A stretch of DNA of 64,000 nt, taken from contig JAEMBT020000004.1 in the NCBI GenBank assembly GCA_018873245.2, positions 12,222,418-12,286,417 on the forward strand, written 5' to 3'. A model generated the notes under the pieces. That model did not search any database and was not told the DNA's origin. It saw only the letters and a list, made by a program, of their open reading frames with translations. Each line of letters starts with the position of its first letter. The stretch's first letter is position 1. The DNA is from Archegozetes longisetosus. Lineage: Eukaryota > Arthropoda > Arachnida > Sarcoptiformes > Trhypochthoniidae. Both the position numbers and the translations under genes were made by a program. Below, one piece after another: positions 38,015 through 54,448 of the stretch.

Positions 38015-41000
38015 CTAACACCTTAAGCCAAACAAGTAAACTAATAAAGCTTTATATGAATTGAGCCAAACATACACTATATGCATCATCAAATTTTCTA
38101 TTCTTTTCCAGTAGATAAAATATTTGTAGTACAAAAGTCAATTTAAATAATTAACAAAAGTGTCTCACTTTGTAGACTCCATCAAATTATTACGATCATG
38201 GCAAACAATGTCTAAGTTCTCAGAATCAATAAGATCTGAACTGCAACTTTTTATGCAATAAAAACAACAAATATTCTATAAGTAGTATCTAATAATTGGA
38301 AATAAGTGACTGACTATTTTAGTTTAATGTGTTTAATAATTTGTTTGGCCATCGCTAAAAGGGTTATGATTTTGCCTGAGCCCATTGCCTGAACCCGTCA
38401 GCATTTAAGCAAAAGTAATACAATGCTTTGCTCATTATTTTTCACTTCATATACCGGTATAAAAGCATAAAAGTATGAATAATTTGAAGCAAATTGAAAA
38501 TGATAAGAACATTTTAGTAATTTGAAAAATGAAACCAAAAGAAACAAATCTGATTGAAAACTAGTGTCAATAAAGGCTAATGACATTAGTTTGAACTTGC
38601 ATTCAATTTTTTGTCAATTATTAGCAGAGGCTCTTATGTTAAACAAAGTGAACTTTTCGTAAATGATTCGAGCTATTTATGAACATATCTTCTATTAAAG
38701 TTTAATGAGTTTTCAAATTAAATCAATAAAGTGAATTACTGTGAAGTACAGATAACTGTACCAAATATAGGTATTTATATTATAATCAAAAGTATAAATT
38801 AAGAAATTCACTCAATTACGATTTGAACCTTATTTTACAAAAATAGATTACTCCAAATGTGAACATAACTCGAGTATACTTTCTGTCAACTTAATGACCA
38901 CATGAAATGAATTGCATACGATCGACTAATTAAAATGAGTCACTCAGTCTAATTGAATAAGATGCAAACTCAATTTAGGCTAAGTATGCCACCAGTTTTG
39001 TTTCAAATTGAACTTTGAATTTTTACTCACAAACTAAAGTATAGTTTTGAGCTGAAGCATCATTACAACTTTGAGAGGCTTTTCAGAACATGGTTTTCAA
39101 TGATTACAAAGTATTGACTAAAGATTGGTTTGTATTCATTTGATTGAGAGTCTGCATGAAAATACCTCTACCATTTTTAACTTTTATAAGTGGACCATTT
39201 ACCAGATATTCCTGTTATTCAATTAACGGTTACAAATGAATGGACGAAATGCACGCTCTTTCAGTTGGAAGGTTTTGAAAGACCTACTATACTTGCATAA
39301 ACGTATAATTAACTTGAGGAATTGACAGAACCACATCAATACAATAGTAGTTGGCAGACAATACTGTAGGCTATTATTATTAACCGATCAGTTATACCTG
39401 TATATCAGTATACCCGTAGTAAATACGCAAAAATAAGTCTCAAAATTGATGCGAAGCTAGTTTTCTTAAACTGATGTAATAAATTGATGAACTTCTCGAA
39501 GATTAGGTTCCTCGAGTGAAAGTAACGCTCAGGAATATATTGCTACAGGCCGAGCTTTAATGCCAGTTATTTCAACTAATTATAGAATGCGCTCCAATAA
39601 AATTAGTTCAGCCCTTATTATGCAAACCAGAAGTAGTGAAAAGTTTTCAATAAAACGGATTACTTTTCAATCAACAGTGAACTGCAGCCTTATAACAGCA
39701 AGCAATAAATGGTTGTTATTTATAAGAATGCTAACTGTTAATTTTGTATGAAAACAAACCATAGCAGAATGAATGATGACTGCTGGTCATAGATCGATTC
39801 ATGTCGAGCAAAACATGATTAGCTTTGCATTGATTGCATACACTTATGAATAAATTATTGAAAATTGAATGCATAAATGAAGGCATTTTTGTTTAAGCAT
39901 AAAATTTTGTTCCTTTTATTTCGACCTTAATCACAATGAAAATGTCGAGCAAAAAAAGTTCAACTGTATGCGTAGCGATTGTATGGTTAAACTTTTTGCC
40001 GCATGAATACCAGTTACAGTTTAAATACGGGCTTATAACGAAATCCGCTTTTCTTGTTGAGCTGAAAACAACCGCAAACAGTCAAACATAAGAAAATTGA
40101 TTCTTGAATAAGGTTGAGGACAAGCCGCCGGCCAGATGGGGACTAAAGCGAAACGCGACACCAGTTTCAATGATATATTAAAGCTTAAAAGTAGTAAAAA
40201 AGTAGATTCGACTGAAATACAGAAAATATTTGACGAATCGTTAACTTTGTGGCATTCGATCATTTATTTAAACTATTTTATTTCACACCTAACACTATAA
40301 TTGAATGTTTCAAAGAAATTCATTTAAGTTAAAAACTAATTTTTCCAATTTTCTTATCTATATAGTTATAGATTGAAATCAGAAAAGCTTAATCAGTTTT
40401 AAGCACAAAAATAAAACGTTAAAGTTGAAATATTTAAGGAATTCCCTGAAAGCGACTTGTTATTATTAAATATTATCCAGAATGAAGTGTTTTTATTAAT
40501 AGAAAAGTTGACGCAAGTTGACGAATAGCTATAAGGTTAAGAGTATGTTTGCTTTAACTAATTTAGTCATTAATTACAAATATAATTGTCGGGTTTTCTC
40601 AAACTGATTCGGTCGATGACCTTTACTTTCTGTAACAACTATTTAGAATAGAGCTTAAACTTCAAATTAATTTTTTTCTAAACGCAATACTTGTTGCCTA
40701 ACTTTGACTTTGCTTAATCTTTACCTTATGAATAAGCCATTGGCAAACCTATATTGATATGTTTTATTCATTGTGATTAGAAAATGAACAATGATTTCTA
40801 GTACACACCTTTTTGAACAGTTATTCCTAGAATCAAAAACAACTTAAAGGTCAGTGTTATTGAACGAAAAAAAGGATATATCGGAAATCTTTGCATATTA
40901 TATGAAGAATAGCTATATTTTATGAATCATTGAAGCCATGGATATCACAGATGAATAAGTTTGAAGCTTAAAATTGCATCATTTCGCAAAATATTACATT

Positions 41001-42194
41001 AAATCTGAGTAATTTTCAGGTTAATTGGATCGGAATAAATATATTACATTATTTCAAAGTCTTTTGTGAGAGTCATTCGAGATCGTATTTTAGGTGACAC
41101 AAAAATAACATCTTATAGTGTTATTTATTTATTGGTAGACCGAAAAATTGTTAGTTATTATATGAATTTCACTATAAAAAAAAAGTTCGGGTTTAGGATT
41201 TAATTTATGCATAAAAAGTATCGAAACTCTTGAAGCAGTAATTTATTGAGTTATGTGCTATCATTTACTATAACATTAATGATTAATTCTCTAAATAAGA
41301 AGTTTTCAAGTTTTTTATTACTCTAAAATCGCGGCATTTTAATGAATATGTGGGTGTAAGTGAGCGTTTAGCTCAATTTAAACTTCAAAATTTATTTGAA
41401 CACCCGCTACAATTCGATATTTATCGCTCTCAGGCATGGTTTATGCAGTACTTGACCGACTCTTTGCATTAAAAGAATGGGGTACTATTATCAATAATTA
41501 ATTAAGATTAGATCAAACAATAAGTTACATCACTAAGAGTGTGAGCATTAGAACACAAGCAGACAGGCAGACAACTTTAATTTGAGACCATCGATCATTC
41601 GCAAGTACTCATGATATCCGTCAAATCCGTCAAAAGACTAAATTTTCTATAGTTTTGCACCATTTCGAAATAATAGTCCTAAATTTCTTGAATAATGTAA
41701 ATACATTCTATATGGACTGATAATTACTGTTATTTTAACCTATAAAACTTTAAAAAGATTTATTACGGAAAGCTAGCCATCAATTTGATCGCATCAATTT
41801 ATATAACAATCTTAATTCCATAATTGATTATTGTTGCGACTTTCACGTAAAACCATAACTTATAAATCATGTTCAAAACAGACCATCAGTAGATGCGAAA
41901 ACTTATGTCAATTAAAAGTGGTACAACATTTAACAATTTAGCATAATTTAACTAATATTTTAAATGAGAATCCTTCAGATATTCTACAAATCTCCACGTT
42001 TCATGTTTAACCGTTAAAATTAGCGAATAAGTATCGAATCAGCGAAATGTGACTCTATTTTCAAGTTTCAAATGCGAGATAATGCGAGATTTGAGATTCT
42101 TACTGAGGATTTCAGTGAAGAAAAGCTCACTAATCACCTGATTTTAATATAGCTGCTCAATAGGTTTATTGGTATAATTTAGAACAACATATAT

Positions 42195-42222
42195 TGATCG
42201 CAGCATAAAGTTGCTGCGATCA
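42195..42222. repeat. Hairpin, 11-bp perfect stem
   Basis: Arms TGATCGCAGCA (42195-42205) and its exact complement (42212-42222) around a 6-base loop. The arms are GC-richer than the surroundings. It lies about 680 bp beyond the ACAD9-like stop codon on that gene's downstream side. Confidence 0.8.
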
Positions 42223-42903
42223 CTTAAGATTTTTCAAATTTACTATTTGGTTAAGAATGTATGGTAGACAAATAAAAAGAAGAATCAGGTCTTATTTTTG
42301 AGTGATCACTTCATACAGTAAGGTCAAAAATAAACAATCATTTTTATGAATTCGATTCAGCCTCAAAAGTATGACATAAAGTATATGAAAAGTTTTACTT
42401 ATGGAGATTAAGATCTGATGAAACCTTTGCAAACTGTCAAATTGTACCTAAAATCAAATTTTTATTAATATGAAATTATTATTTGTGACAATTTTGAAGG
42501 CAATCGAAAATCCATAAATAATTTTAATGTTCATGAGAAAAGTGTTTCAGATCAAATCATTATGAATCATAAATTTTGGTCTTGAGAATTAGAACGAATA
42601 AATTGTCTTATTTGTTATAATCATTTGAAATAACATTTAGGAATGCAATTGTTTATACTATTCTACTATTTGTTTAGAATCAAGTAATTATTAAGAGTTT
42701 TTGCAATCAATAAATCAATCAAAAGGGATAAAATCAATTATAAAATGTATTCCCAAAAAGACTTCAATCGATCTACTTGTTAAATATCTTAGATTCAAAT
42801 TCAAATTCAAATCATTAAGTTTTTGACTAATTTTATTGAATATTCTACTAAACTATAGATTACTTTACATAATTCTATAAACAGAGTTAAAAATTGAAAT
42901 AAA

Positions 42904-45087
42904 TTAGATAATCCTATCAATGGTAGGCATTGCAAAATATCCGTTCCATTTCATGTTTCTGTTATGAATGATGGGAATTCTAATATCATCCGCAGTACAC
43001 GTTTCTCCAATGAGTTCGTCAATAAGTGCTCTTATCTTAAGAAAACTATCCTTACACAACGAAATGCAAACTTCTTTTTCTACGTCATTATTTCTGATTC
43101 CGTGACACATGGAATGAGACGCTCTCGAAAGAACAGCAGTCATCATATAGATGTCCATTGCTATAACAGACACTCGGTTCACGTCTAATTGCTTCTTAAT
43201 CACATCCTGCTAGAGAAATGTTTTGCTAATTAAATTTTAATAAATTATATTTGATCAAAGCCATACTTTGCCGAATATTTGCAACAGAACTTCCGAACTA
43301 TATTCTAATCTTTTGAGACAGTATTCGACCCAATCTGCAGCGGGCTTTAGATTAGGATGGACATAACCGCAAAGATCTAAGTCTAGGTCTACGTTATCGC
43401 GTCTATTCTTGACAGCTCCGATGTAGTACTTGAGAGCATAAACTGGGTAAAGTGGAGCCAAACGGGTTTTCCGGATATGGTCGTGTCTCCACGAACCATG
43501 CTTTTTGAGACCTCTTATTCCTAAATACATTTTATTATTGATTGAACTGTCGAGAAATGATTCGAAAACGTTGATCAAGTCATGTGCAGTCGAAGACACC
43601 AAGTAACGCGATCCATGTATTGACCGAAGATCTCTAATCACATCATAAGCGTATTCGATCGCAAGTGTTTTAACAGTCAGAGCCTCTAAACTACAATCAG
43701 CCCCTGGTTCGAACGCGTCAAACATGGCAGCCGTCAAATAAAGCATTGACTCGATTGCATAAACTTTTCGTGTGGCTTGAGCTAAGACACTTTGAATTAT
43801 TTCACATTCCGTCAGACCTATTTTCTCGTTTATGAGAAGATCATATGTATTTTTTAACAGCTGTTTAATAATTCCCAAAACAATAGCAGACGAAGCTATT
43901 TGTCCACAAGCCTTCACGTTAAGAGCAAGTGTTGCTTTTTGTTCTGATTTGATAACTTCATGATCTTCTCGAGACAAAAGCAAGTCGTCAAATTTGATTT
44001 TCTGATATTCCAATCCAAAACTATCGATTCCGTCATCTTCAATGGTTAAACGTTCTTTCGGTACTAGAAGTGTAACGATCCCGTCTTCTCGCTTGTTCTC
44101 GCTGAACTTAAAATTGGCAGAATCTATTTCTTCGGGAAATTCAGAGGCTCGACAAAATACTAAATAGTAATCGTAAGAATCTTTAAATATCCGAGACTTT
44201 GACCCGGTGATAATCCACGAATCAGAGTCATTCGACAGTTTTGCCTCACTCTCCCACTGAACGTATGGTAAAGAACCCAAGTTTTCTTTTGGCTCACAAA
44301 AAGCAAAACCAATTTTAGGCTTTTCTTTCAATATCTTTTCTTTAAGCTTCTCATTTGAAGAATTTTTGATCGCGTGATACGACAGCGAATTGTGAATAAT
44401 AAGTGGTACTAATTCCTCGACTATTGATTTATTAGTATTAAGTGATTCTTTAATTAATGTATTTTCAGGGATTGTGATAGATCTTGAATTAGTGCCGGAA
44501 CTAATTAGTTTTCTTTCTTCAGCACTAACGTTACCGAAGGAGAGTTTGTTTTGAGTAGAGGCCCCGATTGCTTCAACAATATAAATCATTTCACTGACAC
44601 TCAGGTCATACATTTGTTTGAAACCTAACAAATCCAGTGTTTGTTCGTCTTTGCGTATCTTATGCCACGAACGGACAATCATCTCATATTGTTCTGACAA
44701 TTCAATGAATTCTTTACGTGTTTTCAACAGAATCGGAAAACTGAGAAAGTCTTTGTCAAATTCACCTAAAAACAGTCTCTCAACAAAAGATTCATACTTT
44801 ATAACTTTATCAATTTTTTTTATCAAATCGATTGACTTAATAGGTTTAAGTTCAAGTGCTTTAGGCATCGAGAACTTGGTTTCACCGATATATTCATCAG
44901 TTATCTGCTGTTTACCACTGAATGATGACTCTTTTGCATCTACTGATACTTCTGGCGATGGATTCGATGTCGAAGACGTCTGTCTTAATAAAGATGACGA
45001 GCATATTAAACGATTTGATGGTGATATTTGAAAACTTCTTAACAATTTATGATTCAACCGATTTGATACCAATAGTCTTAATGCCAT
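42904..45087 (-). CDS. ACAD9/Enigma-like acyl-CoA dehydrogenase homologue, likely catalytically dead
   Basis: Two exons on the minus strand, 43267-45087 and 42904-43206, joined across a 60-bp intron to 707 residues. It begins MALRLLVSNRLNHKLLRS, a typical basic amphipathic mitochondrial presequence; a TTG two codons upstream is not taken as the start. Homology to ACAD9/VLCAD is clearest at AIESMLYLTAAMFDAF...CSLEA (human AYVMESMTYLTAGMLD), GIRGLKKHG, and the C-terminal MTAVLSRASHSM. Catalytic elements are gone: the FAD-binding WITNG segment reads SRIFKD, the RxQF motif is absent, and the FEGTNE loop carrying the catalytic Glu reads FLDSSI. Human ACAD9 also serves in mitochondrial complex I assembly (MCIA complex), and Drosophila Enigma is an ACAD9-like protein. 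A purely structural assembly role is therefore the best inference. Confidence 0.85.
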
Positions 45088-47662
45088 TTTCAATTATTTG
45101 AGTAGTTACTAGTTATTTAAATATTTATCAAATATTCTTATTCGGAAAATCACATGTTCTGCCATCAGTTTGTTATTGAAAATATTTCTTTACATAAAAT
45201 ACGTCAAATTATTTTATTGTTAATTTGTCGTAATTTAAGCTTAATTTCTAGTTAATTAAAACTAAAATAATTAGTTCACTTGATTCATAACCCATAAAAA
45301 TCGATTCTAGTTATCAAAACACATTATTTGAATAGTCTTAATTTACATTAATCTTTAAAGTTCTTTTGAAACTCTGAACATCACTCTTAAAACTCTTAAA
45401 TTCCGTTTGAAGTTCACAAAAACTTTCAACGAAGTTCGCTATTTCTGAAAAATATAACTATTTGAACAGCATTTAAATAAAGTATTATACTGTATAAGAA
45501 TCTGGAATAATAAATATTTTCAGATTCAAACATTGAAAAAAACTTTGAACAAACCGCAAGTCAAAATTATTAAAACTTAATTGGCAACTTTTCTTCTTCA
45601 ACCAGAAGAAAGCTTGCCAATTAAGTTTTAATAATTAAAGTTAGAACAGAGAAAGAAAGATTCGGGATCTTATCAATTTTTTCCTTAAAATATTAAAAAA
45701 AGACTTACATTTAGCTTATGATAACTCGTGCATCCTAAACCTAACTATTAGATGTTTCTATTTCACAATTGCAGTTGAAGGCCGTTATGTTCTGGTTATT
45801 AATTAATGTATGGAAAAATCATGAAATAATGCGATTTTTTGTGCAAATTTGGAAAAAATGGAATGTAACACTTTGTATGAAAATATGACTTGATTAAGGA
45901 AAAATGAAATTTTATTATTCTCAATTGAATGCTATACAAAAAATTGAATGAGATGCATTTTTGATTGCATTAAATGCATTGCTATAGAATTGGAAAATTG
46001 AAACTTGCAATTGCCGACAGATTTGACCATTTAGTTCCCGAAAATCCCTTTCTCTGCTTACGAAATATTTATAAAATACATTAACTATAATTATTGAAAA
46101 AATTGAAAATAAACGAGACTTTTATTATCATCTCCTTTTATTTTGCTTTACTTCCACCATAAGAGAAAGCATATAGTAATCAATGGATTGGGAAACAAAT
46201 TTTCGGAAAATAATAGGTAAATATTTTCAAAAGAGGAAAAATAAAGCGTAAATATGAATAATTAAATGTAAATGCAGTACTAAAGTAAAAGATTGAACTC
46301 TAAAATAATATTTCCATTGTAACTAATAATAGTTTGTATTACTTCTTTACGCACAAATTATTTGTAAATAATAACTCTTTAATTATGAACGCATTTCACT
46401 TCGTAATTTTGTGTTCAATTCTTCTGATAATTTAACCATGTTTGCAGTTAGAGGCGAGTCAAATTAAGGAGAAAAAGAGAGCCAAATGTTTTCACCAATT
46501 AATGGTATTTTCATTTATACAGTTTGATGAATTATGATTAGCTGCATGTCTGACCGCTTATAATAATAATACAAACTGTAGTTTTAATTATAAAATTAAG
46601 ACCTAATGCAAAAGATTATGTGACAAAAAAGTTAATATTCAAGTGATTATAGGATAGAGATTTAGGAAATTATACTATTTATGAGGAAAAATACCCTTCA
46701 TTCACAACTAAAAGAACAAAATAATACTAAACATTATAACTAAGTCCATAAAGTGATGAAAATTTTTTAATGCAAAATACAGACTCTCTCCATTTTCTCT
46801 TAATTTCAAGTCCTTATTTGTATCTCTTAATTATTATTTGTTGGAATGAAAAGACGCCAATATTTAATGTCGAAGTACTCCATAATTAATGAAAAATTGC
46901 CGAAAAACTTTCTCTACGATATGTGAAGCAAATTACAAGCATTCTCTTGTAAATTAGATATTAGTTCATGATTTGGTGGCTGTTAAGCACAACCCAACAA
47001 AATGTACTGTCAGTTTGTTTTTAAAGTGTTTCTATTGCTAACTGAAAAGTTAATATTAAGCGCGAATCGATTTTTGGTCAAATCAGTTTTTGTAGTAGTA
47101 GTAGTAATACAATAATGAGAGCGATTGTGTTGTGTTTAAATGAAAAGTGATGAACTAATACAATAAATGAAAAATAATTCAAATTCAGAAAAAAACATTG
47201 AGAAATGACAATTAGGCTTTGAAAGAAGATTAAATTGAGGAAAATTGTATTCTTGTGGCGCATATCGCACTTATTTCGAGTAATGGTGTTAAGGATGAAA
47301 ATATATGACCTGTTAGTACACATCAGAGACAGAACATAACAAGTCTTCGCGACAATAGTGTTCTTCACCACATCTCAAGTCATAAAATTAATGAATTACA
47401 GTTTTAGTCTTTGAAAAGATGAAACAAAAACTGTTGAATAAAGTTCGATACTAATCGAAGAGACAACTTATAAATTGGTAGCAATAACAGTTGTCTTCCA
47501 TCCAAATAAAGTCAATTTAAAGTTTTGTTGATTTTCGTCAATAATAATAATTATTATTTTGATCATTGATGTGTTTTGAAAAAATGTTGCAAAAATTTTG
47601 TTAATTAAAGGTGCGAAACAATTTGATTATTTTCACTGAAACGCACGACAGAAAACTTCTTA
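45088..47662. other. Intergenic with a long hairpin
   Basis: 2.6 kb between the ACAD9-like start and the CtBP stop, both on the minus strand. It holds the ACAD9-like promoter and the CtBP 3' UTR. The only striking structure is the hairpin at 45565-45636. An open frame at 47078-47371 on the minus strand is AT-driven and lies in the probable CtBP 3' UTR. Confidence 0.5.
45565..45636. repeat. Near-perfect 33-bp stem-loop
   Basis: The outer 23 bases (45565-45587) are exactly complementary to 45614-45636. The inner 10 pairs continue with one mismatch and one G:T wobble, leaving a loop of about 6 bases. Total length is 72 bases. It lies about 480 bp upstream of the ACAD9-like start codon. Confidence 0.9.
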
Positions 47663-51571
<3,909 letters not shown>

Positions 51572-53101
51572 AATATTAGTATTTGCTGGTGGGATTATCT
51601 GCTGAATGGATTGAAAGAGTGATTGAGGCACTCCTGATGATGATAATGAAGATAATATTGATGAGGATATCGATGAAGATATTGACGCTATTTTTGATTA
51701 TTTATGCCAAACGATTCACTCAAAAATGGGTTAGTTTTGGTTTTAAATAAACAATTGAACTAAATATTAAATCAAATAAATTGTATTATTATTAATATTT
51801 GTTATTATTAAGTGTTAATTTAGTGCACGTTCACAAAGGAATCGAATAGCTATCAAACTGAAAGCGCACCAATAACTGTACCAGTACTGGGTTGCACCCC
51901 AACACTCTTACTATGTCAGCACTAGTGCTTAAGTAAGTTAACTCAACAAATCCAGCACTAATACTGGAAGGCTCGAACTGACTCAGATTGATTCAGACAA
52001 TCAAGCAGATACTGCGCTTCCAGCACTGTTTACACTGAAAAACTAGGTAACTCACTAAAGAAAAAGTCTTGTAATTTGCTTTTTCTTAACAAATTCCAAG
52101 ATATTTTACTTAAGCATAGGTGCGAACAAAATGTTAAAGAGATATTATATTATTATTCCGCTCTAAATGTCGGTACAGTAACACGAGAAGATGTTGCCAC
52201 ACATGAGCTCTTATTTCTATAGTGCCTAATCCAACCGCTTATCACTTGGCTCTCTCTTTGATTGTTAGCGCTGATTTAGGGAGTGCGTTACTTCGACAGA
52301 ATAGCCACGCATTCAGTCGTGTCTTGTTCTGAGGACTATCTTTTTCTTAATTAGTTTGTTCATTTTAATTGTCATTTTCTATTATCTGCAGGTTATTAAA
52401 TTTTAGTTTGAGGATTAAACGCGCATCTAAATACAAATAAGAATAAATACTATTTTATATGAGAAATAAAACAATCAATTCACAAATAACTTATGCAAAT
52501 CAATGAATAGTTGAGTGAAGTGTCATCTTTTGGATATCACACACATTTTGTTTATTAGCTTTTGTTTACAAAAATGATGTCACGGTTTGGTTATCTAACA
52601 TTCAAAAAATAAGACAATTCTTTAATAAATAAACTCAATGTTTTATAATCTTAAAGTCCAATCAAATTTAATTTGAATTTTAATAGAAAAAACAATTCAG
52701 CAAAAAAATTGAATTCAACCTCAATTGAATTCAAAATTTTTTAAAAAATTGTATAAATCGATAAAAATATTTAACAATTAAAATTTAATTGGTTTGGAGA
52801 ATAATATTAATAATTGAATTAAAAGTAAGTCTTAATAGTTTTTATTTCTATTTGTGATCCACTCATTGACTCCGTCCATGTTTTTTAACATAACATATGT
52901 TTTTTGCACTTCACTCAAACCATTCGATGAGTTAATTTGTGTTTGAATAAATAGCAAAACAGACAAATAATTGTTCAATTTATTGATCAATATAATTATA
53001 AACTGAAATAATAAATCAGTAAAGAAATATATATTTGTAAAAATAACAATTGATTAAAAACTAGTCGCTAATCAAACAAACGATTGATTGTTTAGACATA
53101 A
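51572..53101. promoter_or_regulatory. Shared upstream region of CtBP and MAEA
   Basis: 1.5 kb between two divergently transcribed genes, expected to contain both promoters. Next to CtBP, 51600-51700 has an imperfect GATGAx/GATATT trinucleotide-like repeat. At 51880-51980 are small palindromes (CCAGTACTGG, GCACTAGTGC). No factor-binding site can be assigned with confidence. Confidence 0.45.
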
Positions 53102-54427
53102 ATGAGTTTTTCTGGTCATCAAAGCGTGGCATCAGAAGTACTACGTCTGACCACATCGTTAGCAGAGAGCACAACATCGCTATCGTCTGCGTCTAACCCA
53201 CAAAGAGATTACTCGATAAGCTCTCGATGTCTGACAGGAGCCCCAATATCGGACATGAAGGCTATGGAACACCAGACGCTTAAAGTACCCTACGAGATAC
53301 TCAACAAGAAGTTTCGGTCGGCACAGAAGAATATCGATCGCGAGATATCACACGTTCAGAATTCGGTGAACGACTTAGAGAAAGCCGTTCAGAGCAGATC
53401 TGACTCAGCAGTTTCTATTGGAGTGATCAGTGATTTACTCAATGGTGTGGTCGACAAGTTATCATTACTTAAGCGAAAGTCTGGCGAAAGTATTAACGAT
53501 GAGTTGGAAGCGGCTGGAGTTTGTAAGAAGAGACTAGAACATCTCAAAGATTATTGCGTTAGGAGTAATAATGAAGCGGCAATCACTCAGTGGAAGAAAA
53601 AACGTTTGGATCGAATGCTTGTCGACCACTTCCTCAGATCTGGTTATTACGATTCGGCCATCAGTTTAGCGCTTCATTCGCAAATTGAGAGCTTAACTAA
53701 TATCGACTTATTCTTAGTGTCGCGTCAGGTAGAAGACTCGTTAAACAATCGTGAAACTCATCGGTGTCTGAGTTGGTGTCATGACAACAAATCCAAACTG
53801 AGAAAAATTAAATCAACTCTTGAAATGAGACTGAGACAGCAAGAGTTCATTGAATTAGTCCGAAAAGATCGTCGAATCGATGCCGTAAAACACGCGCGAA
53901 AGCATTTCAGCTCACTAGAAGACGGACAGAGTATGGATTTGCAGCGAGTTATGGGGTTGTTAGCATTTAAAGCAGATACTCAAATAGAACCCTACAAGTC
54001 ATTGTTTGATGAGTCGCGCTGGAACTCATTGATTGACCAGTTTAGACAAGACAACTTCAAGCTGTATCAACTGAGCTCCACTTCTGTTTTCTCAGTTGCA
54101 CTGCAGGCAGGTCTGTCATCGTTGAAAACTCCGCACTGCTATAAAAAAGAAGGCGAAAGGAATGGTGACTGTCCAGTTTGTAGTGAACTTCTCAATAAGT
54201 TGGCTGCTTCTCTGCCATGTGCTCATTGCTCACAATCGCGACTAGTTTGTTATATATCAGGTCAGCCACTCAATGAACACAATCATCCATTAGTTCTTCC
54301 CAATGGCTATGTTTATGGCGAACAATCGCTTAAAGCTATGGCCGCTGAAAATAATAACAAAATAATATGTCCGCGAACTAAAGAAGTTTTTGACTTTAAA
54401 GAAGCTGAAAAAGTTTTCGTCATGTAA
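53102..54427 (+). CDS. MAEA: MAEA, RING-type subunit of the CTLH (GID) E3 ubiquitin ligase
   Basis: With RMND5 it forms the catalytic RING-like heterodimer of the CTLH/GID ubiquitin ligase. Single exon, 441 residues. The conserved start [17 protein letters not shown] appears at residue 60 after a Ser/Thr-rich leader slightly longer than in vertebrates. Order of domains: coiled coil (about 75-150), LisH (about 168-200, [19 protein letters not shown]), CTLH (about 206-263), CRA (to about 350) and the atypical RING (357-424) with [24 protein letters not shown] and ICPRTKEVF. The C-terminus EKVFVM matches the family's EKVYIM. No defects are seen. The start is the first ATG of the frame. Confidence 0.97.
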   Translation: MSFSGHQSVASEVLRLTTSLAESTTSLSSASNPQRDYSISSRCLTGAPISDMKAMEHQTLKVPYEILNKKFRSAQKNIDREISHVQNSVNDLEKAVQSRSDSAVSIGVISDLLNGVVDKLSLLKRKSGESINDELEAAGVCKKRLEHLKDYCVRSNNEAAITQWKKKRLDRMLVDHFLRSGYYDSAISLALHSQIESLTNIDLFLVSRQVEDSLNNRETHRCLSWCHDNKSKLRKIKSTLEMRLRQQEFIELVRKDRRIDAVKHARKHFSSLEDGQSMDLQRVMGLLAFKADTQIEPYKSLFDESRWNSLIDQFRQDNFKLYQLSSTSVFSVALQAGLSSLKTPHCYKKEGERNGDCPVCSELLNKLAASLPCAHCSQSRLVCYISGQPLNEHNHPLVLPNGYVYGEQSLKAMAAENNNKIICPRTKEVFDFKEAEKVFVM

Positions 54428-54442
54428 TAAATGTTAACATGT

Positions 54443-54448
54443 AATAAA
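54443..54448 (+). terminator. Polyadenylation signal of MAEA
   Basis: AATAAA 16 bases after the MAEA stop codon, on the coding strand; another overlaps the stop itself. Use is inferred. Confidence 0.45.

Larger units (their letters stand above)
37362..42903. other. Intergenic with an AT microsatellite
   Basis: 5.5 kb between the secreted-protein start and the ACAD9-like stop codon, both on the minus strand. It contains a (TA)n run at about 37993-38014, two locally GC-richer patches (37660-37800 and 40100-40260) and an 11-bp-stem hairpin at 42195-42222. No gene could be recognised. The patch near 40136 has a short open frame treated under findings. Confidence 0.45.

Noticed and set aside
47078..47371. 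Hydrophobic open frame past the CtBP stop codon
   Set aside because: Low-complexity Leu/Ile/Phe translation of AT-rich 3' UTR; CtBP is already complete at 47663.
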